NCBI GenBank assembly: GCA_003573635.1
Contig: QUTJ01031810.1
Coordinates: 1 to 20,824, forward strand
Source: Goniomonas avonlea
Lineage: Eukaryota; Cryptophyceae; Goniomonadida; Goniomonadaceae
Direction: 5' to 3'
DNA: 20,824 bases
The translations under genes and the position numbers were made by a program. Shown in pieces: positions 12,001 through 20,824 of the stretch (position 1 is its first letter; every line of letters starts with the position of its first letter). The notes beneath the pieces were generated by a model. That model was not told the origin of the DNA and made no database searches. It saw only the letters and a program-made list of their open reading frames with translations.

Positions 12001-15000
12001 GAGCTGAGGACGCCGCTCGCCGATTTGCAACGCAACGAGCTCTCCGAGGTCCACAGCGTCGACACACCCGCGGTGCCTCCCACCCGACCTCGGCTGCTGT
12101 AGTCCGCTCCAGCAACATTTGAGCCCAAAACGGTCACACTGACCGCGCCAGTCGTCGCGGTGTTTGCCCTGACAGCGCTGCTCGCCGTCACAGGCCGCAT
12201 GTCGAGGGTGAGGGATGCCCCAAGCGAGAATCGAACATTTGCCACGGTCACGGCCAGATCACGCCCAGAATGGAGCAGCCCGTGGCTCGACTTGCCTTGG
12301 ACAGCGCTCTCAGAGGTCCAGAGTGTCGCCTCGCACCCGCTTCCGCCCACGCGCAAGCGAGCACTCCTCTGCGACTCGCCCANGTTGGATCCCAAGACCG
12401 TCACGCTGGCACCACCAGTGGTCGGCCCGTTGGCTCTCACAGCACTGCTCGCCAGAGAAAGCACGTGGCTCCATGCTGCATACATGGTGCCCCCAATCTG
12501 TGAGGAAGTCGTTGAGGAAACAGACAGGGCAGATCGAGCGCCTTGCGAAACCTTGCCCACAAAAGCGCTGTCGGACACCCATAACGTCGCTCCGGGAGCG
12601 CTGAAGCCCACACGACCTCTCGAGGAGACGTCAGTTTGACCAACGTTGCTTCCAACAACGGTCACGCTGACGGCACCGGTCGAGGGTCCATTGCACGCTA
12701 CGATACTGCTGTGTTGGAGCGTGGTGTCAGCTGTGAAAGCCATAAGAAGAGATCCGGTCTTCACACCGCTCGTGACTCCGAACGTCAAGCCCGGACCTGT
12801 CGCAGCAGCAGACTTGGACCTGATGCTGCTGTCTGACACCCACTGTGAAGCAACACAGGCGCTGCCTCGCGCTCGAGGGCGCGAGCTGTAATCCGCTCTT
12901 CCGATATTGGACCCCACCACTGTGACTGACGACGCGCCGGTCGCAGGTGCATTGGATCGAACGACGGAGCTCACAGATACTTGCACGTTGACAGTGAAAG
13001 CCGATGCAAGAGTCCCAACGAACACACCGGCAGTTACAGCGAATTCTGACCCATGCCGCAGCCGACCGGACACTGCTTTACAGCGAGTGGAGCTGTCGGA
13101 TGTCCAACGAGTGACCTCGCAGCCAGAGCCGCCTAGACGGACACGCGTGCTGGCACCCACCGCAATGCTCGACCCCAAAACGGTAACGCTCGTTGCACCA
13201 GTGGTGGGGCCATTCGTCGCGACAGCGCTGCTCGAGAAAATGAGAGTGAGATCTGTCGTGAAGGCGGCTCCGAGTGTGCCACGCTGCGTTACGGTCACCA
13301 CGGCGTGCTGCGCTGCTATGAGAAGCCCCGAAGGCAGTTTGCTGCGAACCGAGCTGTCAGAGGTCCACAAGGTGGCCTCTGTCGCAGTGTTCTGCACACG
13401 CGACCGAGAGGTGTAGTCAGAGCCAGCGACGTTGCTCCCGATGACAGTGACGCTGACAGCGCCAGTTGCAGCAGCATTCGCGCGTAACGGGCTCGAGAGT
13501 GCCGGCATGTGGTAAGAGAAGGAATTCGTTACAGAGAGGAACGCAATCGCAGCGGTGACGCTGGTAGTCTGCATGGCCATGCTCCCAGCGGACACCTTGA
13601 CGGTGATGGACGTGTCCGTTTGCCAAGAAGTCTGGGTGGTTCCAGTGTGGATACGGCCAGCGACGCTAGAATCAAAGATGCCGTAGTTCTTGCCGACAAC
13701 TGTGACCGATAGCGCACCCGTGGTCGCGCCGTTGGTTCGGGTTGACGACGAAACAGTTAGATCCGCAAAGAGATAAGTCATGGCGTTGGTGATGGTACCG
13801 AACTGCACTTCAACAGTGACACTTGCTCTGCAGAGGCCGAGCACACCAGGTCGGACCTTGCATTGCAGCGATGATTCGGAAGCCCAGGCAGTGGCCTCAG
13901 CAGTCGAACCTGCAAGGCGCATAATGGCAGTGCTACCAGCGCGGCCAAAGTTGCCGCCAACAATTGTCACGCTGGCCGATCCCGTCGCCGGCGAGTTGAC
14001 GTGTACCACACCGCTGGAGGTAGGGGCCTGGTACGAGACAGCAAGGCTGAGGGAACTTACTTGAGCAGCCAGCGACACGGCACACCCCAAGAACCGCGCC
14101 AAGCCAGAACCGCTCTTCACATAAATAGATGAATCAGACACCCAAGCGGTGACCTCTGCGCGAGTGCCATGGACACGATAACCACTGGTGCGGGCAGATT
14201 GGCCGAGGTTGAAACCAACAACTGTCACACTGGACGCCCCCGTGGTTGGTACGTTCGAGGAAGTGCGGGTGAAGGTTGTGTGATATGAAACAGCAGCCAT
14301 GGAAGTGCCCGCGGGAGCTGTCGTGACAGCTACCCTGATGTCAGTCATGGCACCGGAAGCATGCTTACACATGATGGAGGAATCTGACGTCCAGGAGGAG
14401 GCAGGCACGCTCGTACCGCCGACACGAGCAAGTCGTGAGGCGTCCACTCCACCGAGGTTGGATCCCAGAACGGTCACACTCAACGACCCGGTTGCCGGCG
14501 AATTCGCGTACAAGACCCCAGAGATCACAGCCCGCACGAAGCTGAGCGCCATAGTTGCAGAGCCAAACTGGAGCGCTGCTGTCGCGACAACAGTCTTGGT
14601 CGCCAAGCCCAGGCTTGACTTGGATTGGATGGACGAGTCTGAAGCCCAGGTGCTCGCAAGACAACCAGAGCCACCAGAGCGGCCTCGGTTGCTCGATGCA
14701 ACAGTGCCCAAGTTTGAGCCAAGGACAGTCACGCTCGAAGCTCCCGTGGCTGCATGGTTGGCCACCACCAAGCTGCTCACTCTTGCCAAGTTGTACGTGG
14801 CAAGAACTTGCGTCGTCCCAATCGCGACCTCGACCGAGACGGACACCCGAAGCGGCGCGTGCACACCAGGCACAGACTTGGCCACCAGCGAAGAGTCGGA
14901 CACCCACGAGGTTGCCGCGACTTCCGTCCTCCCAATTCGGACACGCGTGGACCATCGTTCATCCCCGAGATTGGTTCCGATCACAGTCAGGGAAGCAGCA

Positions 15001-18000
15001 CCGGTGGTGGCCATGTTCGTTGTGCCAACGACGACCGGCACGTTGAAGCTCAGAACAGCCGCTGCCGAGCCAGCTCGGACATCAGCGGTTACGGCAACCG
15101 ACCGTCCGGTTGAAACTCCAGAGGCGGCCTTGCATCGCACAGCGGAATCGGAGGTCCAGCGCCAGGTCATGCTAGCCGATCCGCCTACGCGTGCTCTGCT
15201 GCTATACTCGGCCTGGCCAAGGTTTGAGCCGAGAACGGTTACGCTTGTGGCAGCTGTGCGTGCAAGGTTACTCCCTACAACCCCGGAGGTTGCAGCTTGG
15301 ACATACGTGACGCTGTGCGTAAGCGATCGAGCCTGTAAGGCTTGCGACACGATGACCGTTCGTGCAAAGGCGAGGCCGGCCACTGCCTTGAGTTTCAAAG
15401 TTGAGTCTGAAAGCCAGTCTGTGGTCTCGCTGCGAGTTGCATCCACCCGATTCCTGGCTGAGAAAGCCAACGAGCCGATATTGGAACCAATCACGGTGAC
15501 ACTGGCAGCACCAGTAGAAGCAGTATTCATCGCAATAGTGTTTTGCAGCACCGAGACGTCGTACGAAGCAAGGACGGACGTGGTCGACGCCTTCGGGTGA
15601 ATGGACACGACCACAATATGCATCGTTCCAAACCCAGTCACCGGCTTACAGACAAGCGCCGAGTCAGACACCCAGACGGAAGCGGGAGCCGCCGACCTTC
15701 CATAGTCCGCTCGCACCGAGAATTCTCGAGAGCCGAAGCTGGCACCGACAACCGTCACACTCACTGCTGCGGTGGTAGGAGAGTTACCGACTGAGGCGGC
15801 TGGCCCATGATCGTACGTCAGAGTCTTGGAAATGGAGACTGTTGACTGGACCAGTGTGAGCGCGATGTCTGGAGTGCCGAAACCAGGCGCACTCTTGCAG
15901 GCAATGGCGGAGTCAGAGACCCAGCCCGAGGACGGGCAATTCGTCTGCCCGATCCTGACCGACATACTGGGATTATTCTGAGTGAAGCTCCTGCCCACCA
16001 CGGTGACAGAAGTGGCAGCAGTTGCAGCACTGTTGGTGATCCGCTGAGTCGTCAGAGTGGTCACAGAGATGAGGGTTACAGTTGAGCCGCCAACTTCTGT
16101 GATGATGGTGGTAGTGCTTGGTCCAATAGTTATGATCATTCCCATTGGCTGCACATTGGTGTAGGACATGGCGAGAATGAGGCTGGAAACCTGGAATGCG
16201 ACCGAGGTGACAATGGACGGAGTTGACAAAACGCCAGGTGACGCCTTGCCACGGATGGCAGAGTCAGAAACCCAAATAGAGGCCTGGCATCCCGTTGCCC
16301 CAAATCGGAGCCTGGTGCTGTAGGGTGCACGTCCATACGATGCACCAAGGACAGTAACACTTGCCGCGCCCGTCGACGGAACATTAGAGACCACGACCGA
16401 GGAACTTGCGGCTCTCGAATGGGTGAAGCTTGAGCCCACTGAGGACCTGTGACGGGTGACCGTAATCACCAACCCGAGCCCGGAATTGAATCCGTACGCC
16501 TTCTTGCACTGGAGGGAAGTCTCGGAGACCCATGAAGTCACATCACACGAGGTGCCTCCTACTCGCGCTCGGCCGCTCGCTGCAGATTGTCCAATATTGG
16601 AGCCCAGCACAGTCACGCTCACGGAACCCGTGGTGGGGCCATTGACAAGGACAGCGGAGCTAGCAGCAGCTGGCGGGTAGGTCCAAGCCAACCCCAAGCT
16701 ACCAGCGATGAGGCCATCGCCTCCCACAGTCACTGACAACCCACGCTGAGGCCAAGCCCCAGACACTGCCTTGCACTGCACCGAGCTGTCAGATTTCCAG
16801 AGAGTCGTCTCGCACCGGCTTCCGCCCAACCGAGCTCGGCTACTGTAGTCGGATTCCCCAATGTTAGAGCCCAGCACAGTCACACTGATGGAACCGGTGC
16901 TGGGCCCGTTGGACCGAACAACACTGCTCAAACCGGATGCGATGGTGAACAATACGTACAATGTTCCAGCTTGCTGTCCAACAGTGACAGAGGCGAAACG
17001 ATCGACAACACCAGTCCCCGACAACCCAGAGTGGGATTTGGAACGAAGAGAGCTATCGGATGTCCAAACAGTAGATTCACAGGGAGTACTACCGAGCCGA
17101 CTACGGCCAGTGAGATCGTGATGCGCCAAGCTGGATCCAACGACGGTGACACTTACAGCCCCAGTCCGCGCAATATTGGTGACAATTGAGCCACTGGCAT
17201 TGAGATCGAAGGAATAACCAGCCCCGAGCGTGCCAAAGGAAACACCAACAGTGGAAACAAGAGCAATACCACGAGCCCCCGTGACAGACTTGCCAAGAAC
17301 AGAGCTCTCAGATATCCACATCGTCGCCTCAGCCGCGGTGCCCCCCACCCGCCCGCGGCTGCTAAAGTCGGACTGGCCCACGCTCGAGCCCAACACTGTC
17401 ACGGTCGACCCTCCGGTCGCCGGACCGTTGGACCGAGCCACGCTGCTCATCGTCACCGGGAGCTCGTTGATAGTGAAGGCTGACGCCAACGTTCCCGCTT
17501 GTACCCCAGAGGTGATCGCACAAACCAGGCCAGAGCTGAGGACGCCGCTCGCCGATTTGCAAAGCAACGAGCTCTCCGAGGTCCACAGCGTCGCCATATC
17601 CGCGGTGCCTCCCACCCGACCTCGGCTGCTGTAGTCCGCTCCAGCAACATTCGAGCCCAAAACGGTCACGCTGACCATGCCAGTCGTCGCGGTGTTTGCC
17701 CTGACAGCGCTGCTCGCCGTCACAGGCCGCATGTCGAGGGTGAAGGATGCTCCAAGAGAGAATCGAACATTTGCCACGGTCACGGCCAGATCACGCCCAG
17801 AATGGAGCAGCCCGTGGCTCGACTTGCCTTGGACAGCGCTCTCAGAGNTCCAGAGNGTCGCCTCGCACCCGCTTCCGCCCACGCGCAAGCGAGCACTCCT
17901 CTGCGACTCGCCCATGTTGGATCCCAAGACCGTCACGCTGGCAACACCAGTGGTCGGCCCGTTGGCTCTCACAGCACTGCTCGCCAGAGAAAGCGCGTAG

Positions 18001-20824
18001 CTCCATGAGGAAGCCACACTCCCAACCTGGGAAGAGGAACTCACAGAAACCGAGCGGCCAGCAGTCACACCAGCGTCTACCTTAGTCACAACATTACTGT
18101 CCGACACCCAAACAGTCGCCTGGCATGCAGAACCGCCCATACGAGCACGACCGCTGAAGTCCAACACGCCCATATTACTTCCGACAACGGTCACGCTCAC
18201 GGCACCAGTCGCAGCCCCGTTCACGCGCACAGCGCTGGAGAGTGCAGCGGACCCAACAGAGAACGCCGACAGCACAGAGCCAGCGCGAACACCAGCTGTC
18301 ACCCCAACCGACAAGCCGGAAGAAGTCCCCAGCACCGTTCTGGCCAAGACGCAGGTGTCAGACACCCAACCAGTCGCCTCACAGCTGGTCCCCCCAAGTC
18401 GACCGCGGCTACTGTATTCAGCACCCCCGATGTTGGACCCCACCACAGTCACAGACGTCGAGCCCGTTCCGGGCCCGTTCGACTTGACCGCCGCGGACAA
18501 CAANACTTGGATGTTGGTCGTGAAAGCAATATTNAGCGTGCCAACCTGGACCCCGACAGTGACCACACCAGACAGCTCGGAATGCAGCACCCCCGCGGGC
18601 GTCTTGCACTGAAGGGCGCTCTCAGATGCCCAAGATGTCGCGTCACAAGCGCAGCCGCCCACTCGCACCNGGTCGCTCATTTCCACCACCCCCATGTTCG
18701 AGCCCACAACAGTCACGCTCGATGATGCTGTGGCCGGCCAATTGGTCACAACGCCACTGCTCACAGTGACCGGAAGGAGGTTCATCGTGAACGGAGCAAG
18801 TGCGCTTCCCTCCTTGTTGCCTGCAGTCACCACAACGNCCCGTCCTCCATGCACCCGCCCGGCACTAGACTTGCACTGCACCGCGCTCTCAGAAGACCAT
18901 GACGTCGACTCGCACGCAGTTCCTCCGAGCTGGACCCGCGCACTGGAAGCAGACACGCCAATGTTCGACCCAAGAATCGTCACACTCGTCACTCCGGACG
19001 CAGGACCGTTGCTCTTCACCACGCTGCTCACCACAACAATTACGTTGGTTGTGAACGCAGCAGCGAGAGTGGCAGACTGGTGGCCCACCGTCAGCTGTGA
19101 CGTCAGCCCAGCCTGCAGCAGCCCCGAGCTCCCCTTGCACCCGACCGCGCTGTCTGATGTCCACAGGGTCGTTGCGAACGCACTCCCGCTCAACCGCCCC
19201 CGACTGCTGTAGCCCGCGATCCCAACCGATGAGCCCACAACCGTCACGCTTGTGGCCCCAGTTGTTGGCGAGTTTGCAGCAACCGCAGAGCTGGTTGCCG
19301 GCGACTGCGCGCTGAAAACAGCTGCAAGACTGTTGGAGCGTGGACCAACTGTAATTGCGACCCCAAGGCCCGGCCCAGACGCACCAGGATGCTTGCAGTG
19401 TAGTGCGCTTTCCGATGCCCAGGTTGTCGCCAGGCATGCACTGTTTCCAAGTCTGTTCCTTGCACTGTACGTTGAGGTGCCCATGTTCGTGCCAAGCACT
19501 GTTACACTGATCCCTCCTGTTCCAGGCACATTGGTCATCAAGATGCTACTGGTCTCGGATCGCAAAAAGGTGACCGCAGTAGCAAGACTGCCAACATGCT
19601 GCAACATTGTAACTGCAACACCGCGAGTAGTCGCCACCCCACCGCTGGACTTTCCAAGCAGCGAACTGTCTGAGATCCAAGCAGTCGCCCTGCACGAGGA
19701 TGAGCCCACTCGAGATCGCGCACTACCTTCAAGGCCGCCAAAGTTTGAGCCGACAACGGTCACACTGAGCGCGCCAGTCGATGGGAGATTAGTATTCACG
19801 ACGCTGCTGACTACGATTCCTGCACTGTTTGCCGAGAACACCGAAGCGATGGAGTCAACGCGCACAGCCAGCGATACAGCGACACCAATGGTAATCGGAC
19901 TTCCAGAGGTGGATTTACATTGAAGGGAGCTCTCTGATATCCAATTCGTACCCTCGCTCAAGGTGCCACCAAGCCGACTACGCACGCTGCCTGCAGCCGT
20001 TGCCATGTTGCTTCCGACCACAGTCACACTCATCGAACCGGTTGCAGGTCCATTGGCGGCGACAACAGTGGGTGCCAGTCGTTCGAAAGTCCAGCTAACA
20101 ACAAGGCTTCCAAAGGAGACACCTGCAGTCACAGAAAGACTAAGACCTGCTGCAATTCCAGTCACTGATTTGCCTCGCAGCGAGGTCTCTGACGTCCACA
20201 GCGTCGAGCCACACCCAGTCCCACCGACCCGAGCGCGCACACTCGACAGCGACTCACCCAAATTGCTCCCGACAACAGTCACGCTGACCGCACCGCTCGT
20301 CGGTCCGTTGGCTCGGACGGCACTGGACACGGTCACCGGCACCATGTTGACCGTAAACGCCGAGCCTAGAGTTCCGGCTCGCTCGTAAACCGTCACCGAA
20401 ACATCTCGGCCAGCGTGCAACAGTCCTGCTCCCGACTTGCATCGCAGACCGCTGTCCGACGTCCACAATGTTGACTCGCTACCGCTGCCCCCCAGCCGAC
20501 TACAACCGCTGTGACCCGACCCTCCAAAGTTAGACCCGACAACTGTGACGGACACGCTCCCAGTGCTGGGCGAGTTCGGCCGCACAGTATTGAGCCCCAC
20601 CACTCGCGCAACAGTCAGAGCCGAGTTCAAACTCCCGAACGACCCACCCACCGTCACGGCCAGCCCAAGCCCCGTTCGCACTCCCGCACCGGTCTTGCCC
20701 TGCACAGAGCTCTCAGAGATCCACGTCGTCGCCTCAGCCGCGGTGCCCCCACCCCGCCCGCGGCTGCTAAAGTCGGACTGGCCCACGCTCGAGCCCAACA
20801 CTGTCACGGTCGACCCTCCGGTCG
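1..20824 (-). CDS. Giant repeat protein, internal fragment (IPT/TIG-like array followed by filamin-type repeats), partial at both ends
   Basis: One minus-strand frame is open across the whole window (6,940 codons, 3-20822). A line-by-line check of TTA, CTA and TCA on the plus strand found none in the stop phase. The visible stretch has about 57 IPT/TIG-like repeats (residues 1 to about 5,070 of the stretch), a unique segment of about 139 residues, then 16 and a partial filamin-type repeats. No start, stop, signal peptide, clear membrane span or catalytic motif is visible, so both ends lie outside. The frame is further supported by a near-identical internal duplication in which 10 of 11 base differences are silent in it. 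All-beta Ig-like domains in long tandem are known from adhesion, matrix and scaffold proteins. An extracellular or cell-surface role is inferred from paired Cys positions in many repeats and N-x-S/T sites in the C-terminal part. A cytoplasmic actin-linked role, as for true filamins, is the alternative. Exact gene identity is not recognised. Confidence 0.93.
3..5199 (-). repeat. Array of 16 complete and one partial filamin-type (ABP280-like) Ig repeats (coding)
   Basis: Repeats of about 97-110 residues follow one another in the minus frame. Approximate unit spans are 5199-4903, 4902-4606, 4605-4297, 4296-3969, 3968-3645, 3644-3333, 3332-3003, 3002-2697, 2696-2391, 2390-2076, 2075-1785, 1784-1470, 1469-1143, 1142-828, 827-525, 524-198 and a partial unit 197-3. 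The typical layout is G-x-G-L and an A-x-A-G turn early, then a hydrophobic strand into A-x-D-x-x-G-N near residue 35-40, G-x-Y or G-x-F before the last strands, and G-S-P-F-x-V-x-V then P-G at the end. Clear G-S-P ends lie near 525, 1790, 2700, 3645, 4300, 4610 and 4905. These are hallmarks of filamin repeats. Some units are diverged, for example the one at 4296-3969 with D-N-D-G-Y instead of D-x-x-G-N. A bacterial-type Big_1 Ig domain is the main alternative. Confidence 0.75.
5200..5616 (-). other. Unique, unrepeated segment between the two domain arrays (about 139 residues, coding)
   Basis: Between the last IPT/TIG-like unit, which ends in F-S-Y-D near 5617-5628, and the first filamin-type unit lies a segment that matches neither repeat. 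It starts with an A-R-A-R stretch, then has alternating hydrophobic strands, including F-L-E-F-T-L-P-F-G-F, then I-P-S-G-S-V-I-E-I and an N-G-T site near its end. The pattern of a strand ending in P-x-G-F and a later I-P-x-G-x-x-I looks like a larger beta-sandwich found once. I do not recognise the family. Its place at the switch from one repeat class to the other suggests a hinge or a distinct binding module, which is inference. Confidence 0.6.
5594..5607. repeat. Short CG dinucleotide run inside the coding frame
   Basis: Seven CG pairs in a row encode an Ala-Arg alternation at the start of the unique segment. A length change of one dinucleotide would shift the frame, so it is a possible slippage site. 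No function is claimed. Confidence 0.6.
5629..5890 (-). other. Last IPT/TIG-like unit before the domain switch
   Basis: This is the C-terminal-most unit of the IPT/TIG-like array. It keeps P-S-T-G, a changed core (S-V-M-L-T-L-Q-G), G-T-T-N-C, T-T-W-T-S and L-V-C-R, so both conserved Cys positions are present although the S-D acidic residue is lost. It ends in F-S-Y-D and is followed directly by the unique segment. Confidence 0.6.
7681..7800 (-). other. Ser/Thr-rich linker lengthening one IPT/TIG-like spacing (coding)
   Basis: The spacing between the cores near 7.62 and 7.98 kb is about 360 bp instead of about 260. The extra residues follow the usual S-Y-D end and begin with a run of Ser and Thr (A-S-S-T-S-T-S-S-S-S-S-A), then H-H-D-P and a short basic stretch (L-R-R-S). 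The frame stays open through it. A flexible, possibly glycosylated linker is inferred. Confidence 0.65.
8911..9589 (-). repeat. Near-identical internal duplication, copy A (partner 14611-15289)
   Basis: From 9024 to 9589 this copy differs from 14724-15289 at only 11 of 566 positions by hand comparison, at a constant offset of 5,700 bp (1,900 codons, in frame). Similarity extends with more differences down to about 8911 and stops abruptly after 9589. It covers a little more than two IPT/TIG-like units. Ten of the 11 differences are silent in the minus frame; the exception is at 9575 (Arg versus Gly). Confidence 0.9.
11768..12475 (-). repeat. Second near-identical internal duplication, copy A (partner 17300-18007)
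   Basis: At a constant offset of 5,532 bp (1,844 codons, in frame) this block matches 17300-18007 with about 31 differences in 708 bp by hand count. It is more alike from 11881 to 12475, with about 19 differences plus three N positions. It covers about 2.7 IPT/TIG-like units. Unlike the 8911/14611 pair, many of the changes alter residues, for example Met/Thr at 11920, Lys/Glu at 11933 and Arg/Leu at 12031. An N at 12383 falls in this copy. Confidence 0.85.
14611..15289 (-). repeat. Near-identical internal duplication, copy B (partner 8911-9589)
   Basis: This is the partner of the block 5,700 bp away. Flanking repeats on both sides are ordinary diverged units, so the identity is confined to this patch. 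The plus-strand shadow frames of the two copies are also nearly the same, which can mislead automatic gene calling. Confidence 0.9.
16030..16165 (-). other. Thr/Ile/Val-rich insert between two IPT/TIG-like units (coding)
   Basis: The cores near 16.00 and 16.35 kb are about 355 bp apart. The added stretch follows S-Y-T-N-V and is rich in Thr, Ile, Val and Gly (for example M-I-I-T-I-G-P-S-T-T-T). It looks like one or two extra beta strands and is not a membrane span, because Thr, Ser and a Glu interrupt it. It could be the remnant of a shortened repeat unit. Confidence 0.6.
17300..18007 (-). repeat. Second near-identical internal duplication, copy B (partner 11768-12475)
   Basis: This is the partner block at 5,532 bp. 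It holds two N bases, at 17848 and 17856, where copy A reads g and t. The match ends sharply near 18007, inside a repeat unit and not at a unit boundary. Confidence 0.85.
20609..20824 (-). repeat. Mosaic repeat block running off the window, made of two other array segments
   Basis: Positions 20609 to about 20746 match 11672-11809 (offset 8,937 bp, about 4 differences). Positions 20741-20824 match 17336-17419 (offset 3,405 bp, 2 differences in 84). Both offsets are multiples of 3. The downstream part differs clearly from the 11.8-kb copy, so the closest relative changes within one unit. Confidence 0.8.

Larger units (their letters stand above)
5617..20824 (-). repeat. Array of about 57 complete IPT/TIG-like domain repeats plus one partial (coding)
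   Basis: The minus frame repeats a unit of about 87-88 residues. The core is N-x-P-x-T-G-x-x-S-V-T-V-x-G-S-N-x-G, then S-x-R-x-R-x-G-G-[ST]-x-C, then T-x-W-x-S-[DE]-[ST], then a short hydrophobic-x-C-K, a Gly-rich turn, and an ending like S-Y-D or F-T. This matches the order of the IPT/TIG fold: T-G, S-V-T-V-x-G, G-G-x-x-C, S-D, C, G and a terminal aromatic strand. Approximate plus-strand positions of the S-V-T-V core begin at 5.81, 6.09, 6.34, 6.60, 6.86, 7.11, 7.37, 7.62, 7.98, 8.24, 8.52 and 8.77 kb and continue at about 0.26-kb steps to 20.54 kb, with a partial unit at 20.80 kb. The Trp is nearly invariant. Units at high coordinates are more uniform, often with N-G-P before the core. Units near 6.1-6.4 kb are the most eroded. 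Assignment to IPT/TIG is by motif only. Confidence 0.8.

Noticed and set aside
8911-15289. Mobile element or long terminal repeats explaining the identical patches
   Set aside because: The patches begin and end inside coding units, show no terminal inverted repeats or target duplications, and keep the reading frame.
14299-15600. Plus-strand open frame of 433 codons with apparent repeats such as T-V-T-L-E-A-P-V
   Set aside because: The repeats only mirror the minus-strand IPT/TIG-like units. In the near-identical pair, differences are silent in the minus frame and the neighbouring units make sense only there.
16030-16165. Transmembrane segment
   Set aside because: The Ile/Val-rich stretch is broken by Thr, Ser, Gly and Glu and has no uninterrupted hydrophobic run of about 20 residues.
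5617-20824. CRISPR array or non-coding satellite
   Set aside because: The period is about 264 bp with diverged units. All length differences I measured between copies are multiples of 3, and an open frame runs throughout.
1-20824. Pseudogene
   Set aside because: No stop or frame change occurs in 6,940 codons, and differences in the closest duplicate are mostly silent.

Overview
The window is the interior of a single giant protein-coding gene on the minus strand. One reading frame (codons whose lowest plus-strand base has a coordinate divisible by 3) is open from edge to edge: 6,940 codons, positions 3-20822. I found no stop, no start that must be used, and no need for an intron. Every TTA, CTA or TCA on the plus strand that I checked lies in another phase. 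Both the true N-terminus (beyond 20824) and the true C-terminus (before position 1) are outside the window. The plus-strand open frames, some more than 300 codons long, are shadows of this GC-rich coding sequence.

Reading from the N-terminal side (high coordinates), the protein has three zones. (1) 20824 to about 5617: about 57 full tandem repeats plus a partial one, each about 87-88 residues (about 264 bp). Each carries a motif like N-x-P-x-T-G-x-x-S-V-T-V-x-G-S-N-x-G, then R-x-R-x-G-G, a Trp, S-[DE] and often C-K. I read these as IPT/TIG-like beta-sandwich domains. (2) About 5616-5200: a single unrepeated segment of about 139 residues that I do not recognise. (3) About 5199-3: sixteen complete and one partial filamin-type (ABP280-like) Ig repeats of about 100-109 residues, with D-x-x-G-N in the middle and G-S-P-F-x-V-x-V at many ends.

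The repeats look mainly old and diverged, but a few patches are nearly identical across 3.4-8.9 kb. This suggests recent in-frame exchange (gene conversion or unequal recombination). In one 566-bp pair, 10 of 11 differences are silent in the minus frame, which supports both the frame and selection on the protein. Seven isolated N bases lie in or near the most homogeneous repeats.

Organism: filamin-type repeats with IPT/TIG-like repeats in one huge intron-free frame, high GC and scattered single N bases suggest a draft assembly of a GC-rich, intron-poor unicellular eukaryote. An apusomonad, choanoflagellate or alga would fit. The sequence does not settle this. The likely role is a very long extended surface or matrix protein used in adhesion or as a scaffold, which is inference. 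No RNA genes, promoters, terminators, CRISPR arrays or mobile elements were seen.
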